Assembly (NCBI GenBank): GCA_015057635.1
Contig: SVEB01000028.1
Coordinates: forward strand, 62,001 to 126,000
Direction of reading: 5' to 3'
Length of the DNA stretch: 64,000 bases
Origin: Lachnospiraceae bacterium
Lineage (GTDB): Bacteria > Bacillota > Clostridia > Lachnospirales > Lachnospiraceae
Shown: positions 27,780 to 37,706 of the stretch, piece after piece
Position numbering within the stretch: the stretch's first letter is position 1
Layout: the number at the start of each line of letters is the position of its first letter
Program-made: the position numbers and the translations under genes
The notes under the pieces: generated by a model
What the model was told of the DNA's origin: nothing
Database searches by the model: none
What the model saw: the letters and a program-made list of their open reading frames with translations, nothing else

Positions 27780-28177
27780 ATGGCGAAGGGAACCCCATGG
27801 AGGGTGCGCTTTCTTTTGGGGGCGGCGGACGCATGATGGGATGCGTGGGAGAGTGGGGCACAGATGTGGACAAAGCAGGATGTGCGGGAGCAACGGGTAA
27901 TATATTTTCCGGAATGTCCGGCTCATGACGAACAAAAGTGGGAGGTTATCTTTGAATAGCAGACAGCGCCTTCCTGTCTGATAGTCGAAGATAACCTCCC
28001 ATTTTTGTCCGCTCATGCGTCCGAACATTCGGAAAATAGATTGCCCGTCGCTCCCGTGCATCCTGCTTTGTCCACATCTGTGCCCCACTCCTCCACGCAT
28101 CCCATCATGCGCCCGCCGCCCCCAAAAGAAAGCGTACCCTCCATGGGGTTCCCTTCGCCATCCTCCCAACAAACTAC
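27749..28177. repeat. Large palindromic element, copy C, opposite orientation to B (arms about 190 bp)
   Basis: Left arm GGCGAAGGGAACCCCATGGAGGGTGCGCTTTCTTTTGGGGGCGGCGGACGCATGATGGGATGCGTGG... mirrors right arm ...CCACGCATCCCATCATGCGCCCGCCGCCCCCAAAAGAAAGCGTACCCTCCATGGGGTTCCCTTCGCC. Confidence 0.95.
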
Positions 28178-28180
28178 AAA

Positions 28181-28213
28181 AAAAGGACAGCTTAACGGGT
28201 GCTGTCCTTTTTC
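28181..28213. terminator. Bidirectional terminator-like hairpin
   Basis: AAAAAGGACAGCTTAACGGGTGCTGTCCTTTTT. Confidence 0.6.
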
Positions 28214-28452
28214 GGAGAAGGTATTTTTGTTACTTATGGGGTGTAGCAAAAACTATATAATGTATTGGGGTTTACGAGTATTAGTATAGCATTGAAAGCC
28301 GAATAAGTGTGCACAAACATTTAACTAAATTTGCAATATTTTTGTTTGAATTGACAATTAGATAAATCTGTTAATTTAGGCGCACTGGAAAAACATCCAA
28401 AAAACAATTTCCATTGAAAATTTTTTTATATTTTTCCAAATACTGTATAAAC

Positions 28453-30315
28453 CTACACTTCCTCGCTAACGATATTACCCTCGATTTCCGGCTGCTTTGT
28501 TTCGAATAAAGCTTCGAATTCTTCACGGCCGATTCTTTCCTTTTCAATCAGAAGCGCTGCACAGTTATGAAGCACATCGATATGATCCAGTAAAATCTGT
28601 TTTGCTTCCGCATAACAGCCATCGATGATCTTTCTTACCTCTTCATCAATTGTGCTGGCAACTGTCTCACTGTAGCTTCTTGTATGAGCTAGGTCTCTTC
28701 CGATGAATACTTCATCATCGTCATTGTCATAGTTCACCATACCGATGCTTTCAGAGAAACCATATCTTGTCACCATGCTTCTTGCAGTCTTTGTTGCCAC
28801 CTTGATATCCTGGCTTGCGCCGGTTGTAATATCATCAAATATGATTTCCTCTGCAATACGTCCGCCAAGGCTTACGATAATATCCTGATGCATTCTTCCC
28901 TTTGTATTGAACATCTCATCTTTTTCCGGAAGCGGCATGGTATAGCCTGCTGCACCAGATCCGGTTGGGATGATGGATACGGTATAAACCGGTCCTACAT
29001 CCGGAAGCACATGGAATAGAATTGCATGGCCTGCTTCATGATATGCAGTGATTTTCTTTTCTTTTTCTGTAATGACACGGCTCTTCTTCTCTGTTCCGAT
29101 TCCTACCTTAATAAAGGATTTCTTAATATCCTCAAACTTGATGAAGTTACGGTCATCCTTTGCAGCGCTAATTGCTGCTTCATTTAAAAGATTCTCAAGA
29201 TCTGCTCCGGTAAAGCCTGCTGTTGTCTGCGCGATCTGCTTTAAGTCAACATCCTCTGCAAGCGGCTTTCCTTTTGCATGTACCTGTAAGATTTCCTCTC
29301 TTCCCTTTACATCCGGTCTTCCAACCATGACTTTACGGTCAAAACGGCCTGCACGAAGGATAGCAGGATCTAAGATATCCACACGGTTTGTGGCCGCCAT
29401 TACGATAATTCCTTCGTTCACGCCAAATCCATCCATCTCTACTAACAGCTGGTTTAACGTCTGCTCTCTTTCATCGTGGCCGCCGCCCATGCCGGTACCT
29501 CTTCGTCTTGCAACGGCATCGATTTCATCAATAAAGATGATACATGGGGAATTCTTCTTTGCTTCCGCAAATAAGTCACGCACACGAGATGCGCCGACAC
29601 CAACGAACATTTCCACGAAATCCGAACCCGAAATGGAGAAGAACGGAACGCCTGCTTCTCCGGCAACTGCTTTCGCAAGCAGTGTCTTACCGGTTCCAGG
29701 AGGTCCTTCCAATAAAACACCTTTCGGAATTCTTGCACCTACCTGAATATATTTCTTTGGATTCTTTAAGAAATCTACGATTTCTCTTAATTCTTCCTTT
29801 TCTTCCTGAAGGCCTGCCACATTCTTAAATGTAGTGTTCTTGCCTTCATCGGTCGTCATCTTAGCCCGGCTCTTGCCAAAGTTCATCACTTTGGAATTTC
29901 CACCGCCGCCGGCACCCATCTGACTGGTTAAGAATGAAAACATCAGGATAATGACTACGAAGCCTAACAGATATGGAAGCACGCTTGTTAAAAACCAGCT
30001 TGGCTTCTGCACATCATTCATAAGAGCAGTAACGCCATGTTCCTCTGCATCCTGTCTTGCTTCCTTCGTATCTGCCACGTATACGCTGTAACTCTTTCCG
30101 TCTTCCGTGGTAACCCGTATCTCGCCGGTCGGTGCCTCTTCATTCTGATAGATATCGACTACTTTAACTGTTCCACTTTCCAGACTGCGTATATAGTCAG
30201 CATAACTGTAATTTTGGGAGCTTCCGCTTCCCATTCCCTCTGACAAATAAACTGCAGCCATAATGATTAGCAGGATAATGACATAAAAGCCATATCCCCT
30301 CATTGACTTTTTCAA
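28453..30315 (-). CDS. ftsH: ATP-dependent zinc metalloprotease FtsH
   Basis: 620 aa; [67 protein letters not shown] zinc motif. Confidence 0.98.
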   Translation of the reverse strand: MKKSMRGYGFYVIILLIIMAAVYLSEGMGSGSSQNYSYADYIRSLESGTVKVVDIYQNEEAPTGEIRVTTEDGKSYSVYVADTKEARQDAEEHGVTALMNDVQKPSWFLTSVLPYLLGFVVIILMFSFLTSQMGAGGGGNSKVMNFGKSRAKMTTDEGKNTTFKNVAGLQEEKEELREIVDFLKNPKKYIQVGARIPKGVLLEGPPGTGKTLLAKAVAGEAGVPFFSISGSDFVEMFVGVGASRVRDLFAEAKKNSPCIIFIDEIDAVARRRGTGMGGGHDEREQTLNQLLVEMDGFGVNEGIIVMAATNRVDILDPAILRAGRFDRKVMVGRPDVKGREEILQVHAKGKPLAEDVDLKQIAQTTAGFTGADLENLLNEAAISAAKDDRNFIKFEDIKKSFIKVGIGTEKKSRVITEKEKKITAYHEAGHAILFHVLPDVGPVYTVSIIPTGSGAAGYTMPLPEKDEMFNTKGRMHQDIIVSLGGRIAEEIIFDDITTGASQDIKVATKTARSMVTRYGFSESIGMVNYDNDDDEVFIGRDLAHTRSYSETVASTIDEEVRKIIDGCYAEAKQILLDHIDVLHNCAALLIEKERIGREEFEALFETKQPEIEGNIVSEEV

Positions 30316-30336
30316 TCCTTTGCCTCCTTCATCATA

Positions 30337-30858
30337 TTATAGTTCTACCACACCAATGTAAGGGAGGTTTCGATAAATCTGCTTATAGTCAAGACCATAA
30401 CCAACAACAAAAGCGTCTGGGATCTTAAAGCCTGTATAATCAACAGCAACCTCCATCTCTCTACGATCTGGTTTATCAAGCAGCGTACAAAGCTTAAGAC
30501 TTGCTGGCATTCTGCCCTTTAGCATAGCAAGTAAATAGGAAAGTGTTCTACCAGAATCGATAATATCTTCGACGATTAATACATCTTTTCCTTCAATTGA
30601 TTCATCTAGGTCTTTTACAATCTTAACTCTTCCTGAACTTACGGTTGCATCACCATAGCTGGAAACTGACATAAAGTCGATGGATACTGGTATTGTCATA
30701 TGTTTTGAGAGTTCGGTCATAAAGAATACGCCACCCTTTAACACACATATCATATGAAGACTCTTGCCTTCGTAAGCCTTGCTGATTTCAACTGCTAACT
30801 CTTTAATTCTCTTATCGATTTCTTCTTCGGATATTAGTACCTTAATTGTTTCGGCCAT
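30337..30858 (-). CDS. hpt: Hypoxanthine phosphoribosyltransferase
   Basis: 173 aa; KVLISEEEIDKRIKELA...MICVLKGGVFFMTEL...DVLIVEDIIDSGRTLSYLL. Confidence 0.96.
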   Translation of the reverse strand: MAETIKVLISEEEIDKRIKELAVEISKAYEGKSLHMICVLKGGVFFMTELSKHMTIPVSIDFMSVSSYGDATVSSGRVKIVKDLDESIEGKDVLIVEDIIDSGRTLSYLLAMLKGRMPASLKLCTLLDKPDRREMEVAVDYTGFKIPDAFVVGYGLDYKQIYRNLPYIGVVEL

Positions 30859-30878
30859 TGTATTACACCTCTTTCTTA

Positions 30879-32276
30879 TTACTTCTCACCTGCAGAGCAT
30901 AGTCTGGCGACTAGAATTCTCTTCGTCTCATCACTTACAAAAAATCCTTCTGTGCCCCGATCCCCGATCATCCATAGTACATGGTCTCCCGCGGTCAGCA
31001 GACACAGCTTGTCACGCTGCTCTTTTGGTATCTTCTTGTCTATCATGACTGATTTTAAAGACTTCCTTCCTCCTGATTGATTGATCTGAAGAAAGTCACC
31101 TGTCCGCCTTGTTCGTACAACAATAGCATTCCTTATTTTATCATAGTCAAACCATTTCGTATACCCATTTTGAGGAATTCTCATGGTTTTTTTATAATTT
31201 TCAATTGATAGCGCAAGCCGCATTCCAAGGCTTTCTATATAAATACTTCCCGGAATTTCACATAGCATCTCATCCGCACATGTCTCTTCCATTTTATTCA
31301 AAATGCAGACATCAAATGTAGTATACCCTCGCTTTACAAATATATGATAAGGAAGCATGATTTGTTTCCCTACCTGCTTATTTTCCAAAGAAATAATATC
31401 TAAAATATGCTTTCTTTCTATATTTTTCAATCCGCCCGCCAAATCTTCGAGCACTTTCTGTATCAGCCTCTGTTTTATAATCTGATCCAGCAATCCAAAT
31501 TCATTTAAAGAAATAGAGTATCCATTCTCTATCTTTGTAACAATATGCCCGTACTGTTCCTTTACATAATGATTCAAAAACGCGTCAATCTGGGTCATCT
31601 CAGATGCCAGACTTGTGATATGCTCCACCGCCTTTGCATTGATTTCTTCCTTTACATAAGGAAGCACCCTTCGCCTGATCTTATTCCGGCTATAGTCTTC
31701 GGTAAGATTCGTCGCGTCCGTGCGAAACGGTATGCTTTTCTCCTCGAGATATGCTTCTATCTCGCTTCTTAGGCATGTTAAAAGAGGCCTAATGATCATG
31801 CCCCTTGTCGGCTTAATCCCCGATATGCCCCTGATCCCGCTTCCGCGAAACAGGTGGAAAAGCACCGTTTCCGCATTATCGTTCTCATTATGAGCTATGG
31901 CGATCTTTCCACATCCATGGATTTTGCACTCCTTCTCAAACTCTTCATACCTTACCTTGCGCCCGGCCTCCTCTTCGGAAAGCCCTTCCTTTTGTGCAAG
32001 GCCCTTTATATCTGCTTCGATAATCCGGACTGAAAGCTCATTCTCTTCACAGAATGCCTTCACATATTCAGCATCCGCTCTTGCTTCCTCTCCCCGGATC
32101 CCATGATTGACATGTACCACGAACAGTTCTAATCCATAGTCTTTCCTAAGCTCCATCAGACAGCTTAAAAGGCACATGGAATCGGCGCCTCCTGATACTC
32201 CCACTACAACCTTATCGCCATCTGAAAGCATATTCTGTTCCTTGATATATGCCCTTACCTTCTCTATCATCTGCAT
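30879..32276 (-). CDS. tilS: tRNA(Ile)-lysidine synthase
   Basis: VVVGVSGGADSMCLLSCL PP-loop motif; HVNHGIRGEEARADAEYV; HNENDNAETVLFHLFRGSG. Confidence 0.96.
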   Translation of the reverse strand: MQMIEKVRAYIKEQNMLSDGDKVVVGVSGGADSMCLLSCLMELRKDYGLELFVVHVNHGIRGEEARADAEYVKAFCEENELSVRIIEADIKGLAQKEGLSEEEAGRKVRYEEFEKECKIHGCGKIAIAHNENDNAETVLFHLFRGSGIRGISGIKPTRGMIIRPLLTCLRSEIEAYLEEKSIPFRTDATNLTEDYSRNKIRRRVLPYVKEEINAKAVEHITSLASEMTQIDAFLNHYVKEQYGHIVTKIENGYSISLNEFGLLDQIIKQRLIQKVLEDLAGGLKNIERKHILDIISLENKQVGKQIMLPYHIFVKRGYTTFDVCILNKMEETCADEMLCEIPGSIYIESLGMRLALSIENYKKTMRIPQNGYTKWFDYDKIRNAIVVRTRRTGDFLQINQSGGRKSLKSVMIDKKIPKEQRDKLCLLTAGDHVLWMIGDRGTEGFFVSDETKRILVARLCSAGEK

Positions 32277-32493
32277 GTACCTTTCACTATTTCATTTCTC
32301 TTTTCTATGAGACCCTATCAGGTCTTCCAATTCCTATCCGTTCAGGCCCCATGCCTGCAAGGATATCTTTCTTTTTATTCTACAACGCCCCGCTATAAAT
32401 AGCAAGTATTCCCAATCTCCGAAAAAGGTATACGTCTGCTTTTTCCGCGCTTTCCTCTCCTTTCTCTGTTTGTCACCTCTTATATATGTACGA

Positions 32494-34140
32494 TTACTTT
32501 TTCCAGATCCCGGTGACTAATACTGTCATGTCGTCAATCGGTTCATATCCATGCTGCTCTAATGCCATGGAAAGAATCGCATTGGCAAGTTCCTGAGGAT
32601 TCTTATAGGAAAGCCCTTTGATTAATTCCGTCAAATATGCCTCCTTATCCTCTTCCTCCACACAGTCAAGCACTCCGTCCGATACCATGATCACATAATC
32701 TCCCTCGTACAATTTCTTGCACTGCGTCTGATAATCGACTTTATTTAACATGCCGGGCGGAAGCGACGTTGACTCAATGGTCTCTACATTTCGTTCTCTT
32801 TTAATAAAGGTAGTTGCCGCTCCAATTTTCACGAACTCACAGGTTGCCGCACATAAATTAATCACACACAGATCAACCGTTGAAAACATCTCCTGCTCAG
32901 ACCGCAGGACCAAAATGGAGTTAATTAAGCGGACCGCGATTTCTTCTCGAAATCCCGCTTCCAAAAACTCCTCTAACAACTCAATCACCATCTCACTGTC
33001 CCGATTTGCTTCCTCTCCGGTTCCCATGCCGTCTGAAAGCATCATCACCACATCGAAGCTGTCCGGGTACAAAAAGGAGAAATTATCACCGGATACTTCC
33101 CCTTTCTTCTTGGCGGCTCTTGCTACCCCCGTTAATACCTTAAAGTTGGCATCCTCGCAGAATACATAATCCGCATACTTCTTTCCAATGACATTTCTGG
33201 AATCCTCCCTTGGAATAAAGTGTTTGTCTAAGGCCTGTCCAAGGAGGACGGCAGCCTCCTTGGTCGTGATACAGCGGCCTTCCCTGCACTTTGCCGTAAG
33301 ATGCAGTTCCGCGCCGCGATTCTCCCTTTCAAACATCATCACTCTTGCCACCTTCACATCATGGCGGCCTAGCTTCTTCGTGACTTTTTTTCTCTGAATC
33401 TCGATAATTTCCCCCGTATCGCATAAATTATTCGAAAACTCCTTTACAATGCGCGCCACTTCTTTAAGCTGCCCGGCAACCGCTTCACGGCTTTCCGCCA
33501 TGCGGTTATGCCAGGCAAGCTTTAATTTGGCGAGTGACATGTTCCGATTGGTTTCCTCTATAAAATCTTCTACCCGGATGCAGTGTTTCTTTAAATGTAT
33601 CGGCACATCCTCCATCCCCACCGCCCCATTTTCCCTTGCTGCTTCTAACACACAACATGCCGCTTCATAGCTTTCGTCGAAATGCTTCTCCCAGCAGATG
33701 CTGCATTTGGTACAGTTTTCACACAGATTTGAAGACACTCCTTCAAAGACCGCATTCATATCCGTGACATTTAAGGCTTCCTTTGATTCTGTCAGGCTTT
33801 CAAAGCTTGCTGCAAGCTTTTTAAAGGATCCCGAGATCCCTTCCAGTTTCCTCTTTGCGGTATTCTCCAGTTCCTCTTTGATATACTCCTCTCCGCTCTT
33901 TCTTTTCTGCCTTCTTAAAAAAGAAAGTGCCACAGAGAACGTAAGAAGTGCCGCCGAAATCGCCGTTGCATAGATGACGAGCTTTAGTAAAACATCCGAT
34001 TCAACAAAGAAAAATGCAAACACCGCCAAAATTGCTCCCACCAGTAGTAGTACTTGTCTCCTTCTTTTACTCATATGCTTTACCTGACCTTGTGGCATAG
34101 CGCCAACACCCTTTCTTTTATAATCTTCGCCTATATGCAT
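32494..34140 (-). CDS. spoIIE: Stage II sporulation protein E-like PP2C phosphatase with reduced membrane domain (start could be 34098 or 34074)
   Basis: 548 aa; C-terminal PP2C fold (FLYPDSFDVVMMLSDGMGTGEEANRDSEMVIELLEEFL...ADGVLD-like YVIMVSDGVLDC); central Cys-rich SpoIIE region; only two predicted TM helices. Confidence 0.88.
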   Translation of the reverse strand: MHIGEDYKRKGVGAMPQGQVKHMSKRRRQVLLLVGAILAVFAFFFVESDVLLKLVIYATAISAALLTFSVALSFLRRQKRKSGEEYIKEELENTAKRKLEGISGSFKKLAASFESLTESKEALNVTDMNAVFEGVSSNLCENCTKCSICWEKHFDESYEAACCVLEAARENGAVGMEDVPIHLKKHCIRVEDFIEETNRNMSLAKLKLAWHNRMAESREAVAGQLKEVARIVKEFSNNLCDTGEIIEIQRKKVTKKLGRHDVKVARVMMFERENRGAELHLTAKCREGRCITTKEAAVLLGQALDKHFIPREDSRNVIGKKYADYVFCEDANFKVLTGVARAAKKKGEVSGDNFSFLYPDSFDVVMMLSDGMGTGEEANRDSEMVIELLEEFLEAGFREEIAVRLINSILVLRSEQEMFSTVDLCVINLCAATCEFVKIGAATTFIKRERNVETIESTSLPPGMLNKVDYQTQCKKLYEGDYVIMVSDGVLDCVEEEDKEAYLTELIKGLSYKNPQELANAILSMALEQHGYEPIDDMTVLVTGIWKK

Positions 34141-34159
34141 CTAGGCCTTGTACTTTCTG

Positions 34160-34192
34160 ATTATAGGGTGCAGAAACTGAAATGTTTGTCAA
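34160..34192 (-). promoter_or_regulatory. spoIIE promoter TTGACA-N21-TATAAT
   Basis: TGTCAA 34187-34192 and ATTATA 34160-34165 on the plus strand, 21-bp spacer. Confidence 0.8.
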
Positions 34193-34467
34193 ATACAAGC
34201 CCGTTTGCCTTGAAATTTAGTGACATTTTCCCACTTTTCCTCACTTCGAACTCGATTCAAGGCAGCTCATAGTGTTTCAGAAGCTAATGTTGACAAATTT
34301 AAATGGAATTGTAAGATACTGCATCGTTAAAGGGATTGCGTGATATGATTTCAGAAATACCTGTTTTGTTTCGTTTAAAATCAGGGTATTTTAGGTGTCG
34401 AATAGTCGAATGAAGCAGAATGAATGAGAACGATTTTTTTGAGTTCGGATAACTGCACATAACACAA

Positions 34468-34502
34468 AAGCGGCCTGAAATCCTAAGATTTCAGACCGCT
34501 TA
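34468..34502. terminator. Terminator-like hairpin next to tRNA-Met
   Basis: AAGCGGCCTGAAATCCTAAGATTTCAGACCGCTT. Confidence 0.7.
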
Positions 34503-34509
34503 TTATTCG

Positions 34510-34583
34510 TAGCGAAAGAGGGATTTGAACCCACGACACCACGGGTATGAACCGTGTGCTCTAGCCAACTGAGCTATTTCGCC
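34510..34583 (-). tRNA. tRNA-Met (anticodon CAT, elongator type)
   Basis: GGCGAAATAGCTCAGTTGGCTAGAGCACACGGTTCATACCCGTGGTGTCGTGGGTTCAAATCCCTCTTTCGCTA. Confidence 0.95.
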
Positions 34584-34791
34584 AAAACTGTAATCAAAGT
34601 ATAGCATGATCTTTTTTACTTGTCAATAATATTTTTTAAATTTTTTAAAAAATTATGCGAATTCCATTAATTTCATTTTTCTTATGCTGGAATGCAATAT
34701 GCTGGAATGCAAAAACTGCCGGGATTCATTTTGTTAGTATCCCGACAGCATCTAGTTTCTTATCTGACCTCATGCAATCCGCTGCTTGTCC

Positions 34792-35097
34792 TTACTGCTC
34801 CTGTTTGAAGATGATCTCATCCTTATAAACGAGCCCCAGGACATCACGCGCTACCTGCTCTATGTATTTTTTAGTCTGCATGTAAGCCTTTTTTTCTTCA
34901 AGCTCTTTTGTTCGTTCTTCCTGTTCGGCAATCTGTACTTCTAAATTCGCTTTTTTTGCAAGCTTATCTTCATAATCATTTTCTAACTCCGAACGTTTCA
35001 CTATTACAACCAAGCATATCATTAAAACCATCACGGCAATCAGCCTAAGTCCGGTTCTTTTTCTTCTTTGTCTTTGTTTTCTCTTTCTTGCCTGCAT
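34792..35097 (-). CDS. divIC: DivIC/FtsB-family septum formation initiator
   Basis: 101 aa; basic N-terminus, one TM, coiled coil, C-terminal KYIEQVARDVLGLVYKDEIIF; position after yabQ. Confidence 0.9.
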   Translation of the reverse strand: MQARKRKQRQRRKRTGLRLIAVMVLMICLVVIVKRSELENDYEDKLAKKANLEVQIAEQEERTKELEEKKAYMQTKKYIEQVARDVLGLVYKDEIIFKQEQ

Positions 35098-35716
35098 CCT
35101 CGATCACTTCACCCTTTTCCTCCGATACCGGAATCAGTTCCAGGCATCCTTTTTTAATCTCTGGAAGATCTGGTTTCGCTCCTTGCTCCGCCTGCTGTTC
35201 CTGGCGTTTTTTCTCTTCTTTCGTTTTCTTTTTTATTGTAACCTTTTCCTGATGCTTTTTCAATTGTTTTTGCATGATTCTTCCTGCCGCATCTGCCCTT
35301 CTTCTGCTCTTTCTGTACACAAACCGATAAAACCGTCTGATTTGCTTTAGTAAGAGGCGTCCGGGCGTAAGCAGGATATGTATGGTTTTCTTAATCCAGT
35401 GGATTAAGGTCTTTAATGCCTTTGTGACATATGTCACAAGAAACCTGCTAAGTAAAAAATGATATGCATTCATTCCTATAATAATTCCCAGCACTGCATA
35501 CCATCTGATTGTTCCATTATTCTTAAGATACATCATTCGAAAGATCAACACCCCTGATGTAATCCAGAAACAGATATCTTCTATGGCAATCAGAATTTTT
35601 CCATGTCTGATAATATTTCGAATGATCAGGATGCCGTCATACATAAGAAAAAGGAGAGCGCCCCACGCTAACGAGGTAAAAAAATATTCTGCCTCTGCAA
35701 AGATAGCTGTATTCAT
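35045..35716 (-). CDS. yabQ: Spore cortex biosynthesis protein YabQ
   Basis: 223 aa with N-terminal TM segments; between yabP and divIC. Confidence 0.85.
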   Translation of the reverse strand: MNTAIFAEAEYFFTSLAWGALLFLMYDGILIIRNIIRHGKILIAIEDICFWITSGVLIFRMMYLKNNGTIRWYAVLGIIIGMNAYHFLLSRFLVTYVTKALKTLIHWIKKTIHILLTPGRLLLKQIRRFYRFVYRKSRRRADAAGRIMQKQLKKHQEKVTIKKKTKEEKKRQEQQAEQGAKPDLPEIKKGCLELIPVSEEKGEVIEDAGKKEKTKTKKKKNRT

Positions 35717-35731
35717 CCATACACCCCCAGG

Positions 35732-36016
35732 TTATTTAAACATTCTCTTAAGGAGCGATTCCCCCGTCTTTTTATAATTCCGGATTTCTGAATATACTAA
35801 ACTATCAATATTTCCTGTGATATCTACCTCTCCCTTTTCCAGTGTGAGCCTTCCGATATGAAGTTCGCTTCCGCGGATCATGAGCATGCCCTGCTCAGTC
35901 TCAAGAATGATTTCCTGTTCATCAAAGGAACGGACATCATTCACTCCGGTTAGCACCGCGGATTTCCGGTCACTCATATTAATAAGATGCTTTCTTGTCT
36001 GTGCTCTATCTTCCAT
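35732..36016 (-). CDS. yabP: Sporulation protein YabP
   Basis: 94 aa; NMSDRKSAVLTGVNDVRSFDEQEIILETEQGMLMIRGSELHIGRLTLEKGEVDITGNIDSLVYSE. Confidence 0.93.
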   Translation of the reverse strand: MEDRAQTRKHLINMSDRKSAVLTGVNDVRSFDEQEIILETEQGMLMIRGSELHIGRLTLEKGEVDITGNIDSLVYSEIRNYKKTGESLLKRMFK

Positions 36017-36091
36017 ATAAACACCTCATACCATTTTCTACGGGTCTTCCCCTGCTGTTAATAATATATGCGGTGTCTTGGAATTCATGAT

Positions 36092-36331
36092 TTATAAATA
36101 CTTATAGAGCTCTTTTGCCTCATCCTTCTTTGTGGTGTCCTGAATATTCAAAACCTCCACCTTCACAGCTTTGCTTCCGAAGCCGATTTCGATCACATCC
36201 CCTACTTTAACGTTCTGGGATGCCTTTGCTGGCTTATCATTAATCAGTACACGTCCTGCATCACAGGCTTCATTGGCAACCGTTCTTCTCTTAATCAGAC
36301 GGGATACCTTAAGATACTTATCCAAACGCAT
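36092..36331 (-). CDS. S4-domain RNA-binding protein
   Basis: MRLDKYLKVSRLIKRRTVANEACDAGRVLINDKPAKASQNVKVGDVIEI. Confidence 0.93.
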   Translation of the reverse strand: MRLDKYLKVSRLIKRRTVANEACDAGRVLINDKPAKASQNVKVGDVIEIGFGSKAVKVEVLNIQDTTKKDEAKELYKYL

Positions 36332-36418
36332 AGAATTTCTCCTTTCTTTTTATATCATCTGCCCTCTCATCTTATATAGTGTGAGGGCCAATTATCCTTT
36401 TAATTCTCTAAAATGAAA

Positions 36419-36494
36419 AAAACTGTCGCACCGAAATGCTAACGAAGCGGGATTTTTACTGTTTCCCACAGCTTTAGCATCTTTATGCGACAGC
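36419..36494 (-). terminator. Terminator of the HU gene
   Basis: CTGTCGCA...TGCGACAG with inner GATGCTAAAGC/GCTTCGTTAGCATT pairing and T-tract on minus strand. Confidence 0.75.
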
Positions 36495-36545
36495 CTGACA
36501 TTCTTATGTTTACCTAGAACATTCTAAAAGTAAATAGATCCCTAA

Positions 36546-36821
36546 TTACTGATTGATAACGTCCTTTAAAGCCTTACCAGCTTTGAATTTAGGTGCCTTG
36601 GAAGCAGCGATAGTGATAGTTTCCTTTGTCTGTGGATTTCTACCAGTTCTTGCTGGTCTTTCGGATACTTCGAATGTACCAAAGCCAACTAACTGAACTT
36701 TTTCACCTTTTGTTAATTCTTCTGTAACTACATCGATAAAAGCTTTTAAAGCCTTTTCGGAATCTTTTTTAGATAATTCTGTCTTTTCTGCGATAGCTGC
36801 AACTAATTCTGCCTTGTTCAT
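36546..36821 (-). CDS. hup: HU-family DNA-binding protein
   Basis: 91 aa; [69 protein letters not shown]. Confidence 0.97.
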   Translation of the reverse strand: MNKAELVAAIAEKTELSKKDSEKALKAFIDVVTEELTKGEKVQLVGFGTFEVSERPARTGRNPQTKETITIAASKAPKFKAGKALKDVINQ

Positions 36822-37629
36822 GGATAAACTCCTCCTCTAACGTATTATTATAATAGTTCTCTCGAATAATCATTCTGATTATCACACACGTTCCCATAGA
36901 GCATCACGCTCTTCTCCGGGCAAATCAGGTGAAATACTAGTGTTTTCTAAGATCGACATCACCTTCAATCTATTTATAAACTTATTGCGCTTATTTGTCA
37001 AGGAATTTTCTGCATTTATTTCCAAAAAGCCAGAGTTTTTTAGCGTTTTCACAACCACTATTTCCTTTTTTCTCAGAAGGCGTGTTGAATTTACTTTTTT
37101 TCCTATTTCTCTGTAAAAATAAGAAAAGAAATGCTTAAAAAATGGCCCTGTACATACACAATTTCATAGTATTTTTATACATTTAATATTTATAAATATA
37201 CAATTGAATGATTTTTCTAAGGCTTTCATTTTAAAAACCTCTTCCTTATTTATCGGTATTTCACAAGTAAAATGATAACCCCAATTCACGGTTATATACG
37301 TTTTTCTTGATTTTTTCTTAATCTATATGTACTTTCCCAGCCTTTAACACTCACTTTCCTATGCTTCCTTTCCTCTCAATAGCCAGCACGTTGCCAGGCA
37401 GGGGTGCTAGAATTGTTTCCGGCCATTCTTTTGTCTTTACGGACAGATCGGCCATCCATTCTCCAGCTCTTTCTTGGAAAGCTGTACTTTTCCACTCGTT
37501 CGAATACGTAACGAACTGCTGCCGCTTTGTCTCCCTCCTTTCGCTCTCTGCTCCACATATTTTATTTATCGTTATCATGCCGTGAAAATAGCATTATTCC
37601 TTATTTATCCTGCCACGATTCCGTGAAAT

Positions 37630-37706
37630 CCCCTATAATATAGAAGAAAGAGCATCCATCTCCTTTTTTTCAGGAAATGAATGCTCTTTCTTCTATATTA
37701 TAGGGG
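37630..37706. repeat. Long hairpin (35-bp arms, 7-nt loop) overlapping the patatin gene stop codon
   Basis: Minus strand: CCCCTATAATATAGAAGAAAGAGCATTCATTTCCT-GAAAAAA-AGGAGATGGATGCTCTTTCTTCTATATTATAGGGG; outer 20 bp perfect, two G-T positions. Confidence 0.95.

Noticed and set aside
26786-28289. Overlapping ORFs on both strands between GH13 and ftsH genes (e.g. 26966..27313, 27681..28172, 28015..28260)
   Set aside because: All coincide with palindromes B and C, are compositionally biased (His/Pro/Ser), and occur on both strands; noncoding structure explains them better.
37351-37578. ORFs 37351..37578 (-), 37376..37558 (-) and 37361..37585 (+)
   Set aside because: Mutually overlapping frames in one short region with no convincing RBS next to a start; could be a decayed gene but not supportable.
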